Assembly (NCBI GenBank): GCA_003135995.1
Contig: PNBM01000239.1
Span: 18,819-24,150, forward strand
Length of the DNA stretch: 5,332 nucleotides
Direction: 5' to 3'
Source: Ignavibacteriota bacterium
GTDB lineage: Bacteria > Bacteroidota > Ignavibacteria > Tepidaquicellales > Tepidaquicellaceae
The notes beneath the pieces are model-generated. The model worked only from the letters and a program-made list of their open reading frames with translations. It had not been told where the DNA came from and searched no databases. The first letter of the stretch is position 1, and every line of letters begins with the position of its first letter. This document shows, piece by piece, positions 1-5,332 of the stretch. Made by a program: the position numbers and the translations under genes.

Positions 1-1155
1 AATGGAAATAATATATTTGCAGGCGTAGCTTATCCTATTGCTAGTATAGGAGTTTATATGTCAACAAATAACGGCATAAACTGGACTCAAACACCTTTAA
101 TTAACACACCTGTTTGGTGTTTTACTATGATTGGGAATGATATTTATGCCGGCTCAGGAAGCGGGGTGTATCGATCGACAGATAATGGAACAAGCTGGCA
201 GCAATCTGGTATAAGCAACAGAGCTATCGGAGGTCTTACTATGAGTGGCAGTAATCTTGTTGCAGGGACTAATATTGGCGCATATATATCAACAAATAAC
301 GGCGTTAGCTGGACTGAAACCGGTTTTAATATTTCAAATATATCTTCCCTTGCTAAATGCGGAAATAATATTTTTGCAGGAACATCTTCAGCAAATTCAG
401 CATATTCAAGAGGAGTCTATATGTCTACAAATAACGGGACAAGCTGGGTTCAAACCGCCTTGAACAATATATCTATTAGAAGCCTGGCAGCGAATGAAAC
501 TACTATTTTTGCCGGAGCGGATACATCTTACGGTGGTCTTTTTATCACCACGAATAATGGTGTAAGCTGGACACAAACTGGTATGAATAATAAAACTGTT
601 TCTGCCCTGGCTGTAAATGGGAATAATATTTTTGCCGGGACACCTGACAACGGTATTTATATCTCAACAAACAATGGCATAAACTGGACTCAAACCTCTT
701 TGAATCACGTAGGGGTTCATACACTTTCTGTGAATGGGAATAATATTTTCACAGGTATAGATACCGCAGGAAATGCAATAAATCTTGGCCTTTATATGTC
801 CACAAACAACGGTACAACCTGGACACAAACCACTTTGAATGACAGAGATGTTAGTTGCATTGCTTTGAATGGGAATAATATTTTTGCCGGAACACTACTT
901 TCTAAAGGAGTTTATCGCTCCACAGATAACGGCACGACCTGGACGCAAACGACTTTGAATAATAAGTCTATTCATTCCCTTACCGTGCTTGGAAATAATA
1001 TTTTAGCTGGAACTGAATATTATGATGGTCTTTATATCTCAACAGATAATGGAGTAAGCTGGTCGCTAAAGAATGAGGGATTGACTTCTGTTAATGGCGT
1101 ATACTCATTACTAATTGCAAATAATTTCATCTTTGCGGGGACATCTAATAAGTCT
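1..1155 (+). repeat. Tandem Asp-box propeller repeats, nine Asp-boxes
   Basis: Asp-boxes begin at 61, 175, 289, 424, 547, 664, 799, 919 and 1039, giving spacings of 114, 114, 135, 123, 117, 135, 120 and 120 bases, all multiples of three. The length variation falls in the loop between the NIFAGT strand and the GVY strand, for example the longer loops before 424 and 799. The upstream codons continue the pattern, so the full array is longer than seen. Some units are nearly identical at DNA level: the 23 bases at 616-638 recur exactly at 868-890, and the 18 bases at 733-750 match 17 of the first 18 of them. This points to recent duplication or gene conversion. Six- to eight-bladed propellers are usual and ten are known in sortilin-type proteins, so this may be one large propeller or two domains. 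Confidence 0.88.
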
Positions 1156-1506
1156 GTCTATCGCCGTCCACTTTCAGAAATCATCAGCATACAAAACATA
1201 AGCACGGAAATACCTTCGACATATTCATTACAGCAGAACTATCCGAATCCGTTTAATCCATCAACGAAAATAAAATTTGATATTCCTGCTCTTGGTTTCC
1301 CCCTTGGAAGGGGGGCAGGGGGGATGACGGTTATAAGAGTCTATAACATCCTCGGGAAAGAAATTGAAACATTGGTGAATGAGAAATTAAATCCGGGAAC
1401 GTATGAAGTGATATTTAACGCATCTCAATATCCCAGCGGAGTTTATTTTTATAGACTGATATCGGATGGTTATAATGAAACGAAAAGAATGTTATTAATC
1501 AAATAG
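1..1506 (+). CDS. Secreted Asp-box beta-propeller protein with T9SS type A sorting domain, 5'-truncated
   Basis: The frame is open from base 1 and codes NGNNIFAG, the same phrase found inside later repeats. The gene therefore starts upstream, and the ATG at 58 is internal. Nine copies of an S-T-(N/D)-N-G-x-x-W Asp-box recur every 38-45 residues, the pattern of sialidase/BNR, sortilin and Ycf48-like propellers. Each repeat runs Asp-box, WTQT-x-LN, a hydrophobic strand, then NGNNIFAGT and GVY. The last ~94 residues (from 1222) are a type A T9SS sorting domain, so the protein is probably carried to the outer membrane by Sec, exported by T9SS, and released or surface-anchored after removal of this domain. 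The catalytic residues of a sialidase cannot be identified, so a binding or adhesin-like role is as likely as an enzymatic one. The stop is TAG at 1504. The signal peptide is outside the window, and no T9SS component genes are nearby. The sorting domain carries an in-frame palindromic insertion. The fold and secretion calls are firm; the ligand is unknown. Confidence 0.9.
   Translation, partial: NGNNIFAGVAYPIASIGVYMSTNNGINWTQTPLINTPVWCFTMIGNDIYAGSGSGVYRSTDNGTSWQQSGISNRAIGGLTMSGSNLVAGTNIGAYISTNNGVSWTETGFNISNISSLAKCGNNIFAGTSSANSAYSRGVYMSTNNGTSWVQTALNNISIRSLAANETTIFAGADTSYGGLFITTNNGVSWTQTGMNNKTVSALAVNGNNIFAGTPDNGIYISTNNGINWTQTSLNHVGVHTLSVNGNNIFTGIDTAGNAINLGLYMSTNNGTTWTQTTLNDRDVSCIALNGNNIFAGTLLSKGVYRSTDNGTTWTQTTLNNKSIHSLTVLGNNILAGTEYYDGLYISTDNGVSWSLKNEGLTSVNGVYSLLIANNFIFAGTSNKSVYRRPLSEIISIQNISTEIPSTYSLQQNYPNPFNPSTKIKFDIPALGFPLGRGAGGMTVIRVYNILGKEIETLVNEKLNPGTYEVIFNASQYPSGVYFYRLISDGYNETKRMLLIK
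1222..1503 (+). other. T9SS type A C-terminal sorting domain (coding segment)
   Basis: This segment has the standard order of the type A sorting domain. YSLQQNYPNPFNPSTKIKF lies at 1222-1278 and the VYNILGKEIETLVNE strand pair at about 1339-1383. These are followed by NPGTYEV, then PSGVYFYRL at about 1432-1458, and finally ETKRMLLIK at the very C-terminus. In this family the domain is recognised by the outer-membrane translocon and cleaved by the PorU-type sortase. The segment between FDIP and TVIRVYNILG is about 13 residues rather than the usual three or four, because of the G/C-rich insertion at 1291-1326. The insertion is in frame and both flanking strands remain intact, so the signal is probably still functional. 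Confidence 0.9.
1291..1326 (+). repeat. G/C-rich palindromic insertion inside the sorting domain
   Basis: A perfect inverted repeat, CCCCCTT (1299-1305) and AAGGGGG (1308-1314) around a GG centre, is followed by CA and a second G6 run (1318-1323) and then ATG. It stands out as almost pure G/C in an AT-rich gene. It codes LGFPLGRGAGGM, residues that have no counterpart in the usual sorting domain at this loop. The length keeps the frame. From memory, similar 'CCCCCTT..AAGGGGG.CAGGGGGGATG' elements are scattered in Bacteroidota, Ignavibacteria and cyanobacteria, both between genes and inside coding loops. This copy looks like an insertion of such a repeat that was tolerated in a surface loop; copy number in this genome is unknown. 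Confidence 0.7.
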
Positions 1507-1527
1507 TAGAAATCAAATACACATGAG

Positions 1528-1575
1528 ATCCCCAATAAGCCCACCGAGGCGGGAGGGGATAATAATTTTCCTTTA
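1528..1575. terminator. Nested inverted repeat between convergent genes, probable terminator
   Basis: The outer arms are ATCCCC (1528-1533) and GGGGAT (1555-1560). The inner arms are CCCACC (1540-1545) and GGCGGG (1548-1553), with one A-C mismatch that becomes a G-U wobble if transcribed from the minus strand. On the plus strand the structure starts 21 bases after the stop of the secreted protein and is followed by the T-containing stretch AATAATTTTCCTTT, as in a weak intrinsic terminator. No T-run follows it in the minus direction, so for the ligase gene it would act only as a structural barrier. Its high G/C content relative to its surroundings also suggests a second palindromic repeat family. 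Confidence 0.5.
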
Positions 1576-1621
1576 GTTTCTAATGATCCCAAGTCCCTCT
1601 TGAACTTTATCCAGATGAATA

Positions 1622-1641
1622 TCAGGATTGTTTCAGGATTG
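1622..1641. repeat. Short direct repeat in the convergent gap
   Basis: TCAGGATTG occurs at 1622-1630. A near copy offset by 11 bases follows at 1633-1641, where the unit again reads TCAGGATTG. It lies just downstream of the ligase stop codon. No function is evident. The rest of 1576-1664 shows no open frame or clear hairpin. Confidence 0.35.
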
Positions 1642-1664
1642 GGAACGTGAAATATAAAAAAGAT

Positions 1665-3329
1665 TTAATATTCCTTAAATTGTGCCGTTTTATATTCTTC
1701 GAACAAATGTTTAACCTTATTTCTTTGATATTTCCCGGTTGAAGTCACAGGGATGTCATCAGTAATTATTATTACTTTCGGTGATTTGAAAAAAGGAAGT
1801 TTAACTTTATAAAATTGCAGAAGCATCTTTTTTATTTCTTCGTCATCTTTAGCGTACCCGTTTTTCAAATGTACAAGCGCACCGACTTCTTCACCGTACC
1901 AGTCATTCTCAAAGCCGACGGCAATTCCCGATTCAACGTATTCATTTGATGCAATCACTTCATCAATCTCGAGAGTTGAAATATTTACGCCGCCCCTTAT
2001 AATAAGTTCTTTAATCCTGCCTGTTATAAAGAAATATTTAAATCCATTTTCATCTGTTGTATAAAATCCTTCGTCTCCGCTTTTAAACCAGCCGTTTTCA
2101 AATGTTTTTTCATTTGCTTCGTCGTTGTTAAAATAATATTTCATAACGTTATGTCCGCGGATTACTATTTCTCCTTTTTCGTTTTCACCTAACGGCTTTC
2201 CTTCGGCATCCTGAATTTCCATTTCATTGCATTCTATCGGAATTCCGATAGACGGATAACCATATTTATTCTGCCATTTAATATGCTCATTTTTCTCAAG
2301 GTCTACAGGGACAAAGCAGGAATAACAGGTAGTCTCGGAAAGACCGTAACCGTGTGCAATTCTCAATCCGAATTTTTCTTCGAATCTTTTTGCAAGTTCA
2401 CAGGTAAGAGGTCCCGCACCGCAGATTAAATGTGAAAAGTTTTCGAGATTATAATTTTCTATTTTTTCTTCTGAATGAAGAAGATATTGAAGTAATGTTG
2501 GCACAACACTGACAACTTTTACATTTTCTTTATCAAGTAATTTGAGAAAAGTTTCAGTATGAAATTTTTTGTTCAAAACAGTTCTTCCTCCATAATACAT
2601 AGGTGTAACCATTGTAACAATTGTTCCATTGACGTGATGAATCGGCAATACGCACATCATTGCATCACCTTTTTCAAGTTTATGCCATTTCGAAATGCTG
2701 TCAGCATCAACAAGTAAATTATATTGCGTAAGCACGACACCTTTCGGGTTGCCTGTGGTTCCTGATGTATACACAATCATGGATTCATCGTCGAGGGAAA
2801 TATTAAAGTTTTTTTTAAGTTTATCCGGCAGTTCGTGATATGAATTTGAATCGAAATTAATAATTTTTATCTTCTTTTTTCCTACGAGCATATGCATACT
2901 AACATAGTATTCATTACGCGTGAAAATTATTTTTGCCTTTGAATTCTCCAGAATGAATTCCACCCTTTCTTTATCTTCGTTTATATTAATCGGAACGACT
3001 ACGGCACCTACTACCCAGCACGCAAAATATAAAATAATAGTATCAACATGGTTATAAGAATAAGTTGCCACTTTATTTCCTGGGTGTATACCGTTTTTCA
3101 TCAGATAATTTGAAAGATGAATAACATTAATGTAGAATTCTTTGTAAGTGTAACTCTTAAGTTTTTCATCGGAATCATAATAGCAAATATATTCATCTTC
3201 AGGTTGGTTTTCTGCACGTGCTTTCAGCAGACCTTCTATATTTTTATATTTTACTAATGAATCTGAAGGCAGTCTGTTTGATAAGGTATGCGCTTTATAT
3301 AAATTTTTTAGCAGATTTTCGGTCATCAT
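1665..3329 (-). CDS. Acyl-CoA synthetase / AMP-dependent ligase (ANL superfamily)
   Basis: This 554-residue cytoplasmic enzyme should activate a carboxylic acid with ATP to an acyl-adenylate and transfer it to CoA (or another thiol). All core motifs are visible: phosphate-binding YTSGTTGNPKG at 187-197, LPIHHVNG at 228-235, YGLSETT at 328-334, the ribose-binding Asp419 in FKSGDEG, the hinge region GRIKELIIRGG at 437-447, and the C-terminal catalytic Lys533 in TSTGKYQRNK. The order is a large N-terminal AMP-binding domain, then the small C-terminal domain from about 440. The length is normal for medium/long-chain acyl-CoA or aryl-CoA ligases; the substrate cannot be read from sequence. Two ATG codons stand in tandem (3329 and 3326), and either could be used. 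The leader is A-rich with no Shine-Dalgarno sequence. The gene is convergent with the secreted protein and divergent from the binding protein, so it is probably transcribed alone. A carrier-protein-linked role is possible, but no carrier gene is nearby. Confidence 0.92.
   Translation of the reverse strand: MMTENLLKNLYKAHTLSNRLPSDSLVKYKNIEGLLKARAENQPEDEYICYYDSDEKLKSYTYKEFYINVIHLSNYLMKNGIHPGNKVATYSYNHVDTIILYFACWVVGAVVVPININEDKERVEFILENSKAKIIFTRNEYYVSMHMLVGKKKIKIINFDSNSYHELPDKLKKNFNISLDDESMIVYTSGTTGNPKGVVLTQYNLLVDADSISKWHKLEKGDAMMCVLPIHHVNGTIVTMVTPMYYGGRTVLNKKFHTETFLKLLDKENVKVVSVVPTLLQYLLHSEEKIENYNLENFSHLICGAGPLTCELAKRFEEKFGLRIAHGYGLSETTCYSCFVPVDLEKNEHIKWQNKYGYPSIGIPIECNEMEIQDAEGKPLGENEKGEIVIRGHNVMKYYFNNDEANEKTFENGWFKSGDEGFYTTDENGFKYFFITGRIKELIIRGGVNISTLEIDEVIASNEYVESGIAVGFENDWYGEEVGALVHLKNGYAKDDEEIKKMLLQFYKVKLPFFKSPKVIIITDDIPVTSTGKYQRNKVKHLFEEYKTAQFKEY
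2233..2252. repeat. 20-bp perfect palindrome inside the ligase gene
   Basis: The half-site TCTATCGGAA at 2233-2242 is followed directly by its exact reverse complement at 2243-2252, with an EcoRI-type GAATTC at the centre. On the coding strand it spells S-I-G-I-P-I plus the first two bases of Glu (residues about 360-366), a region conserved among ANL enzymes as a 'vG.P' turn. Coding constraint could create part of the symmetry, because GGA-ATT-CCG is self-complementary, but the full 20 bases are more than the protein requires. A DNA-binding site is possible; no function is shown. Confidence 0.6.
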
Positions 3330-3517
3330 TTTTTATTTATTTTTGTGTCTTTCTATATTAATAATTTATAACGCTTAAAAATCATATTAGAATATCCTTT
3401 ATTCAGCATCCAGCATTATTTACTTTTACGCCGGACTCATAATAACAATTAATTGAATAGATTAAGAATTAAATTGTCAATATTTTAACAAATGTTTTAT
3501 AAAATAAAATCCCTTAT
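3330..3517. promoter_or_regulatory. Divergent intergenic region between ligase and binding-protein genes
   Basis: These 188 bases separate two diverging start codons and must hold both promoters. They are very AT-rich, with no Shine-Dalgarno sequence before either gene. Visible elements are a duplicated CAGCAT (3404-3409 and 3411-3416) and a 10-bp palindrome, CAATTAATTG (3446-3455). The ligase side has several TATAAA/TAATAT-like -10 candidates around 3349-3371, but none has a convincing -35 partner. The Bacteroidia-type TAnnTTTG element was looked for and not found on either strand. Confidence 0.6.
3474..3503 (+). promoter_or_regulatory. Candidate sigma-70-like promoter for the binding-protein gene
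   Basis: TTGTCA (3474-3479) and TATAAA (3498-3503) are separated by 18 bases, each one mismatch from the consensus hexamers. Transcription would begin near 3510, leaving a leader of only about eight bases before the TTG start at 3518. That fits the absence of a ribosome-binding sequence but is unusually short. In DNA this AT-rich, chance matches are common, so this is a tentative call. Confidence 0.35.
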
Positions 3518-5200
3518 TTGAAAAAAGTTTTTTATATCTTAATATTTCTGATTATTGGTTTACAGGGTTGTACCCGAAAAAAAATTACTGATAATTATTT
3601 TCATTTGAATATACCTCTCGGAATCGAAACTCTTGAACCCGTAATGTCAAATTCACCTCAAAGTATATGGGGGCTGATGCCTTGTATGGAAGGGCTTGTT
3701 GCGTTCGACAGGGCAAATAATATTATTCCTCAAATTGCAAAAAGCTGGTCAATTTCATCCGACGGTTTAATTTATACATTCATTTTAAAAGACCGGATAT
3801 TTTTTAACGATGACGAATGTTTTCCGGGTGGTAAAGGACGAAAAGTAATTGCGAATGATGTTAAATATTGTTTAGAGCGATTAAACGACCCGTCGACTAA
3901 AACGCGCGGATTATGGCTATTACGAGATAAAATTGAAGGTGCAAGCGAATATGTAGATTTCAAATCAGGGAAATCTAAAATTGAAGTTAAAGAGATTACG
4001 GGAATACAAGCTTTAAACGATTCAACAGTTCAGATTAAACTTTATAAACCATTTGCACCTTTCTTGAGCTTACTTACTATGACTTATGTTTTTATATATC
4101 CGCGTGAGGCTGTTGAATATTATGCTGATAAATTCGGTCAGCATCCGGTCGGTACAGGTCCTTTCAAATTTTTGAAATGGGATTTGGATAAAGAATTAAT
4201 TTTTGTTAAAAATGAAAAATATTATGAAAAGGATTCGCTTGGGAATCAACTTCCCTATCTTGACGGAATAAAATTTACATTTACCCAATCATCAGAAACA
4301 GAATTTCTTGATTTTATTAACGGCAAATATGATTACCACGAACCATCAACGGAAACATTTGATTTTCTTGTCGACGAAGACGGTAATCTTGTAAATGCAA
4401 ATAATAAAGATTATCATCTTGTAAGACAGAATTGGTTAAACACCGTTTACCTGATAATGATGCAAAGCCCGGATTTTCCCGGCGGAAAAAATAGTCCGTT
4501 TATAGGGAATAAAAAATTGCGGCAGGCTTTGAATTATGCGATTGACAGAGAAAGTATAATACGTTATGTATTAAAAAACCGCGGCTATCCTGCGGAAAAC
4601 GGTCCTTTACCTGTGGGAATGCCGGGATATGATTCGTCAATCAAAGGTTATCAATATGATTTACAAAAAGCAAAGCAACTTCTTACAGAAGCAGGTTATG
4701 AAGGTGGTAACGGACTTAATCTGACTCTTGTAATTTCCAACGATGAAACTCAAAAATCTTTGTCTATTGCCATTCAGGAACAATTAAAGGAGGTAGGTAT
4801 AAATCTGAAGCTCGAACAAATTATGCAGGCCGCGTTGAATACTAAACAGCAGGATGGGGAATTTACATTTACGCGCGGCAACTGGGGAGCGGATTATTTC
4901 GACCCTGAAAATTTCATGGCGCTCTTTTACAGTAAAAATGTTATACCATTTGGACCTAATAAATCGGGTTATTCGAATCCCGTCATCGATAAATTATATG
5001 AAAAATCAATTTTAATTACAGATATTAATGAACGGAAAAAAATATATGATGAAATGCAAAGAATAGTAATTGATGATGCAGTCTGGATTTATCTTTATTA
5101 TAATCAGAAAGTTTATTTATTGCAAAATAATATTTCCGGTTTCTATCTGGATGGATTAAATAATGTGAATTTCAAGTTTACAAAGAAATTGAAAAATTGA
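3518..5200 (+). CDS. Family 5 extracellular solute-binding lipoprotein (Dpp/Opp-type ABC transporter)
   Basis: This 560-residue protein is the substrate receptor of a peptide/nickel-type ABC importer. The start is TTG: an in-frame TAA at 3500 excludes an upstream start, and the residues right after it form a proper signal peptide, MKK plus a hydrophobic stretch to the lipobox GLQGC, with Cys18 as the lipidated residue. Family 5 motifs follow in order: AKSWSISSDGLIYTF at 74-88, IANDVKYCLERL at 111-122, PVGTGPFKFLKWD at 210-222, RQALNYAIDRESII at 335-348, YDLQKAKQLLTEAGY at 380-394, and RGNWGADYFDPENF at 453-466. The segment CFPGGKGRKV at 101-110 replaces the simpler 'hDGxPfTA' loop of the family, a variant I recall from Bacteroidota and Planctomycetes members. 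The ligand is not predictable; oligopeptides are the default guess. No permease or ATPase genes lie in the window, and the hairpins after the stop suggest a single-gene transcript, so the protein may work with a transporter encoded elsewhere. Confidence 0.92.
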   Translation: MKKVFYILIFLIIGLQGCTRKKITDNYFHLNIPLGIETLEPVMSNSPQSIWGLMPCMEGLVAFDRANNIIPQIAKSWSISSDGLIYTFILKDRIFFNDDECFPGGKGRKVIANDVKYCLERLNDPSTKTRGLWLLRDKIEGASEYVDFKSGKSKIEVKEITGIQALNDSTVQIKLYKPFAPFLSLLTMTYVFIYPREAVEYYADKFGQHPVGTGPFKFLKWDLDKELIFVKNEKYYEKDSLGNQLPYLDGIKFTFTQSSETEFLDFINGKYDYHEPSTETFDFLVDEDGNLVNANNKDYHLVRQNWLNTVYLIMMQSPDFPGGKNSPFIGNKKLRQALNYAIDRESIIRYVLKNRGYPAENGPLPVGMPGYDSSIKGYQYDLQKAKQLLTEAGYEGGNGLNLTLVISNDETQKSLSIAIQEQLKEVGINLKLEQIMQAALNTKQQDGEFTFTRGNWGADYFDPENFMALFYSKNVIPFGPNKSGYSNPVIDKLYEKSILITDINERKKIYDEMQRIVIDDAVWIYLYYNQKVYLLQNNISGFYLDGLNNVNFKFTKKLKN

Positions 5201-5230
5201 AAATTGGTATTTGAAGTTTCACATTATTTA

Positions 5231-5259
5231 AAAATCCAGTAGGGATTTTCCGTTTGTAG
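5231..5259 (+). repeat. Hairpin repeat unit 1, also a possible terminator
   Basis: The perfect stem AAAATCC (5231-5237) and GGATTTT (5243-5249) encloses the loop AGTAG and is followed by CCGTTTGTAG. The unit begins 30 bases after the TGA of the binding-protein gene. The stem ends in TTTT in the plus direction and in five T's in the minus direction, so it could serve as a weak bidirectional terminator. It is homologous to the next unit 47 bases downstream. Confidence 0.75.
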
Positions 5260-5277
5260 AAAAATAAACAAATAATA

Positions 5278-5306
5278 AAAACACCGTAGGTGTTTTCCGT
5301 TTATAG
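5278..5306 (+). repeat. Hairpin repeat unit 2 with covarying stem
   Basis: The stem AAAACACC (5278-5285) and GGTGTTTT (5289-5296) encloses the loop GTA and is followed by CCGTTTATAG. Aligned with unit 1, the AAAA/TTTT ends, the GTAGG core and the CCGTTTnTAG tail are the same. The stem bases differ in matched pairs: T-A becomes C-G, and C-G becomes A-T. An A-rich 18-base spacer (5260-5277) separates the units. From memory, intergenic repeats with a CCGTAGG core and TTTGTAGAAAA tail are common in Bacteroidota; the exact family is not identified here. Confidence 0.75.
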
Positions 5307-5332
5307 TTAAGAGCATATAATCCGCCTAACCC

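Noticed and set aside
245..463. 72-codon open frame on the plus strand within the propeller gene
   Set aside because: It overlaps the repeat-coding frame entirely, has no recognisable domain or start signal, and is open only because of the AT-rich repeats.
1587..1644. TCCCAA (1587-1592) and TTGGGA (1639-1644) as a terminator stem for the ligase gene
   Set aside because: The arms are only six bases with a 46-base loop and do not extend, so a stable hairpin is unlikely.
3404..3416. Duplicated CAGCAT in the divergent intergenic region as a regulator site
   Set aside because: The copies are six bases long and in direct orientation, one base apart, which is as expected for a simple-sequence remnant; no supporting context.
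3772..3963. 63-codon open frame on the minus strand inside the binding-protein gene
   Set aside because: It is antisense to a strongly conserved family 5 motif region and has no features of its own.
4474..4489. Hairpin TTTTCC/GGAAAA inside the binding-protein gene
   Set aside because: It is explained by codons for the DFPGGKN segment; the arms are short and AT-rich, so chance is sufficient.
5231..5306. The two hairpin units as a minimal CRISPR array
   Set aside because: There are only two units, the 18-base spacer is low-complexity A-rich, the stems differ between copies, and no cas genes are present.
5316..5321. Perfect TATAAT near the window end, a possible promoter for a gene beyond the edge
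   Set aside because: No acceptable -35 element lies 16-18 bases upstream, and the downstream gene is not in the window.

Overview
The window is AT-rich (roughly one third G+C by eye) and suggests a Gram-negative member of the Bacteroidota/Ignavibacteriota group. The best evidence is a type IX secretion (T9SS) C-terminal sorting domain of the 'NYPNPFNPSTKIKF...GVYFYRL...KRMLLIK' type, which I associate mainly with Ignavibacteria and relatives. The A-rich leaders without Shine-Dalgarno sequences agree with this. The phylum call rests on family knowledge, not on a marker gene.

Layout: (1) Positions 1-1506, plus strand, hold the 3' part of a large secreted protein. The reading frame is open from the first base, so the true start lies outside the window. 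It consists of nine Asp-box (BNR/sialidase-type) beta-propeller repeats followed by a T9SS type A sorting domain. That domain is interrupted in frame by a short G/C-rich palindrome (1291-1326). (2) Positions 1507-1664 are a convergent intergenic gap with a G/C-rich nested inverted repeat that probably ends transcription. (3) Positions 1665-3329, minus strand, encode a complete ANL-superfamily acyl-CoA synthetase/AMP-dependent ligase with all catalytic motifs intact. (4) Positions 3330-3517 are a divergent promoter region. (5) Positions 3518-5200, plus strand, encode a family 5 (Dpp/Opp-type) solute-binding lipoprotein starting at TTG. (6) Positions 5201-5332 are intergenic and carry two copies of a hairpin repeat whose stems differ by compensatory base changes.

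The three genes do not form an operon; each has its own orientation or boundary. No permease or ATPase genes accompany the binding protein inside the window, and no T9SS machinery genes are present. A shared pathway cannot be argued from this window: the products act respectively outside the cell or on its surface, in the cytoplasm, and in the periplasm.

The most interesting content is the short palindromic repeats. One is domesticated inside a protein sorting domain. A second family, in the 3' intergenic region, has conserved loop and flank sequence but covarying stems, which looks like a REP-like mobile or structural element. No complete new multi-gene system is visible.
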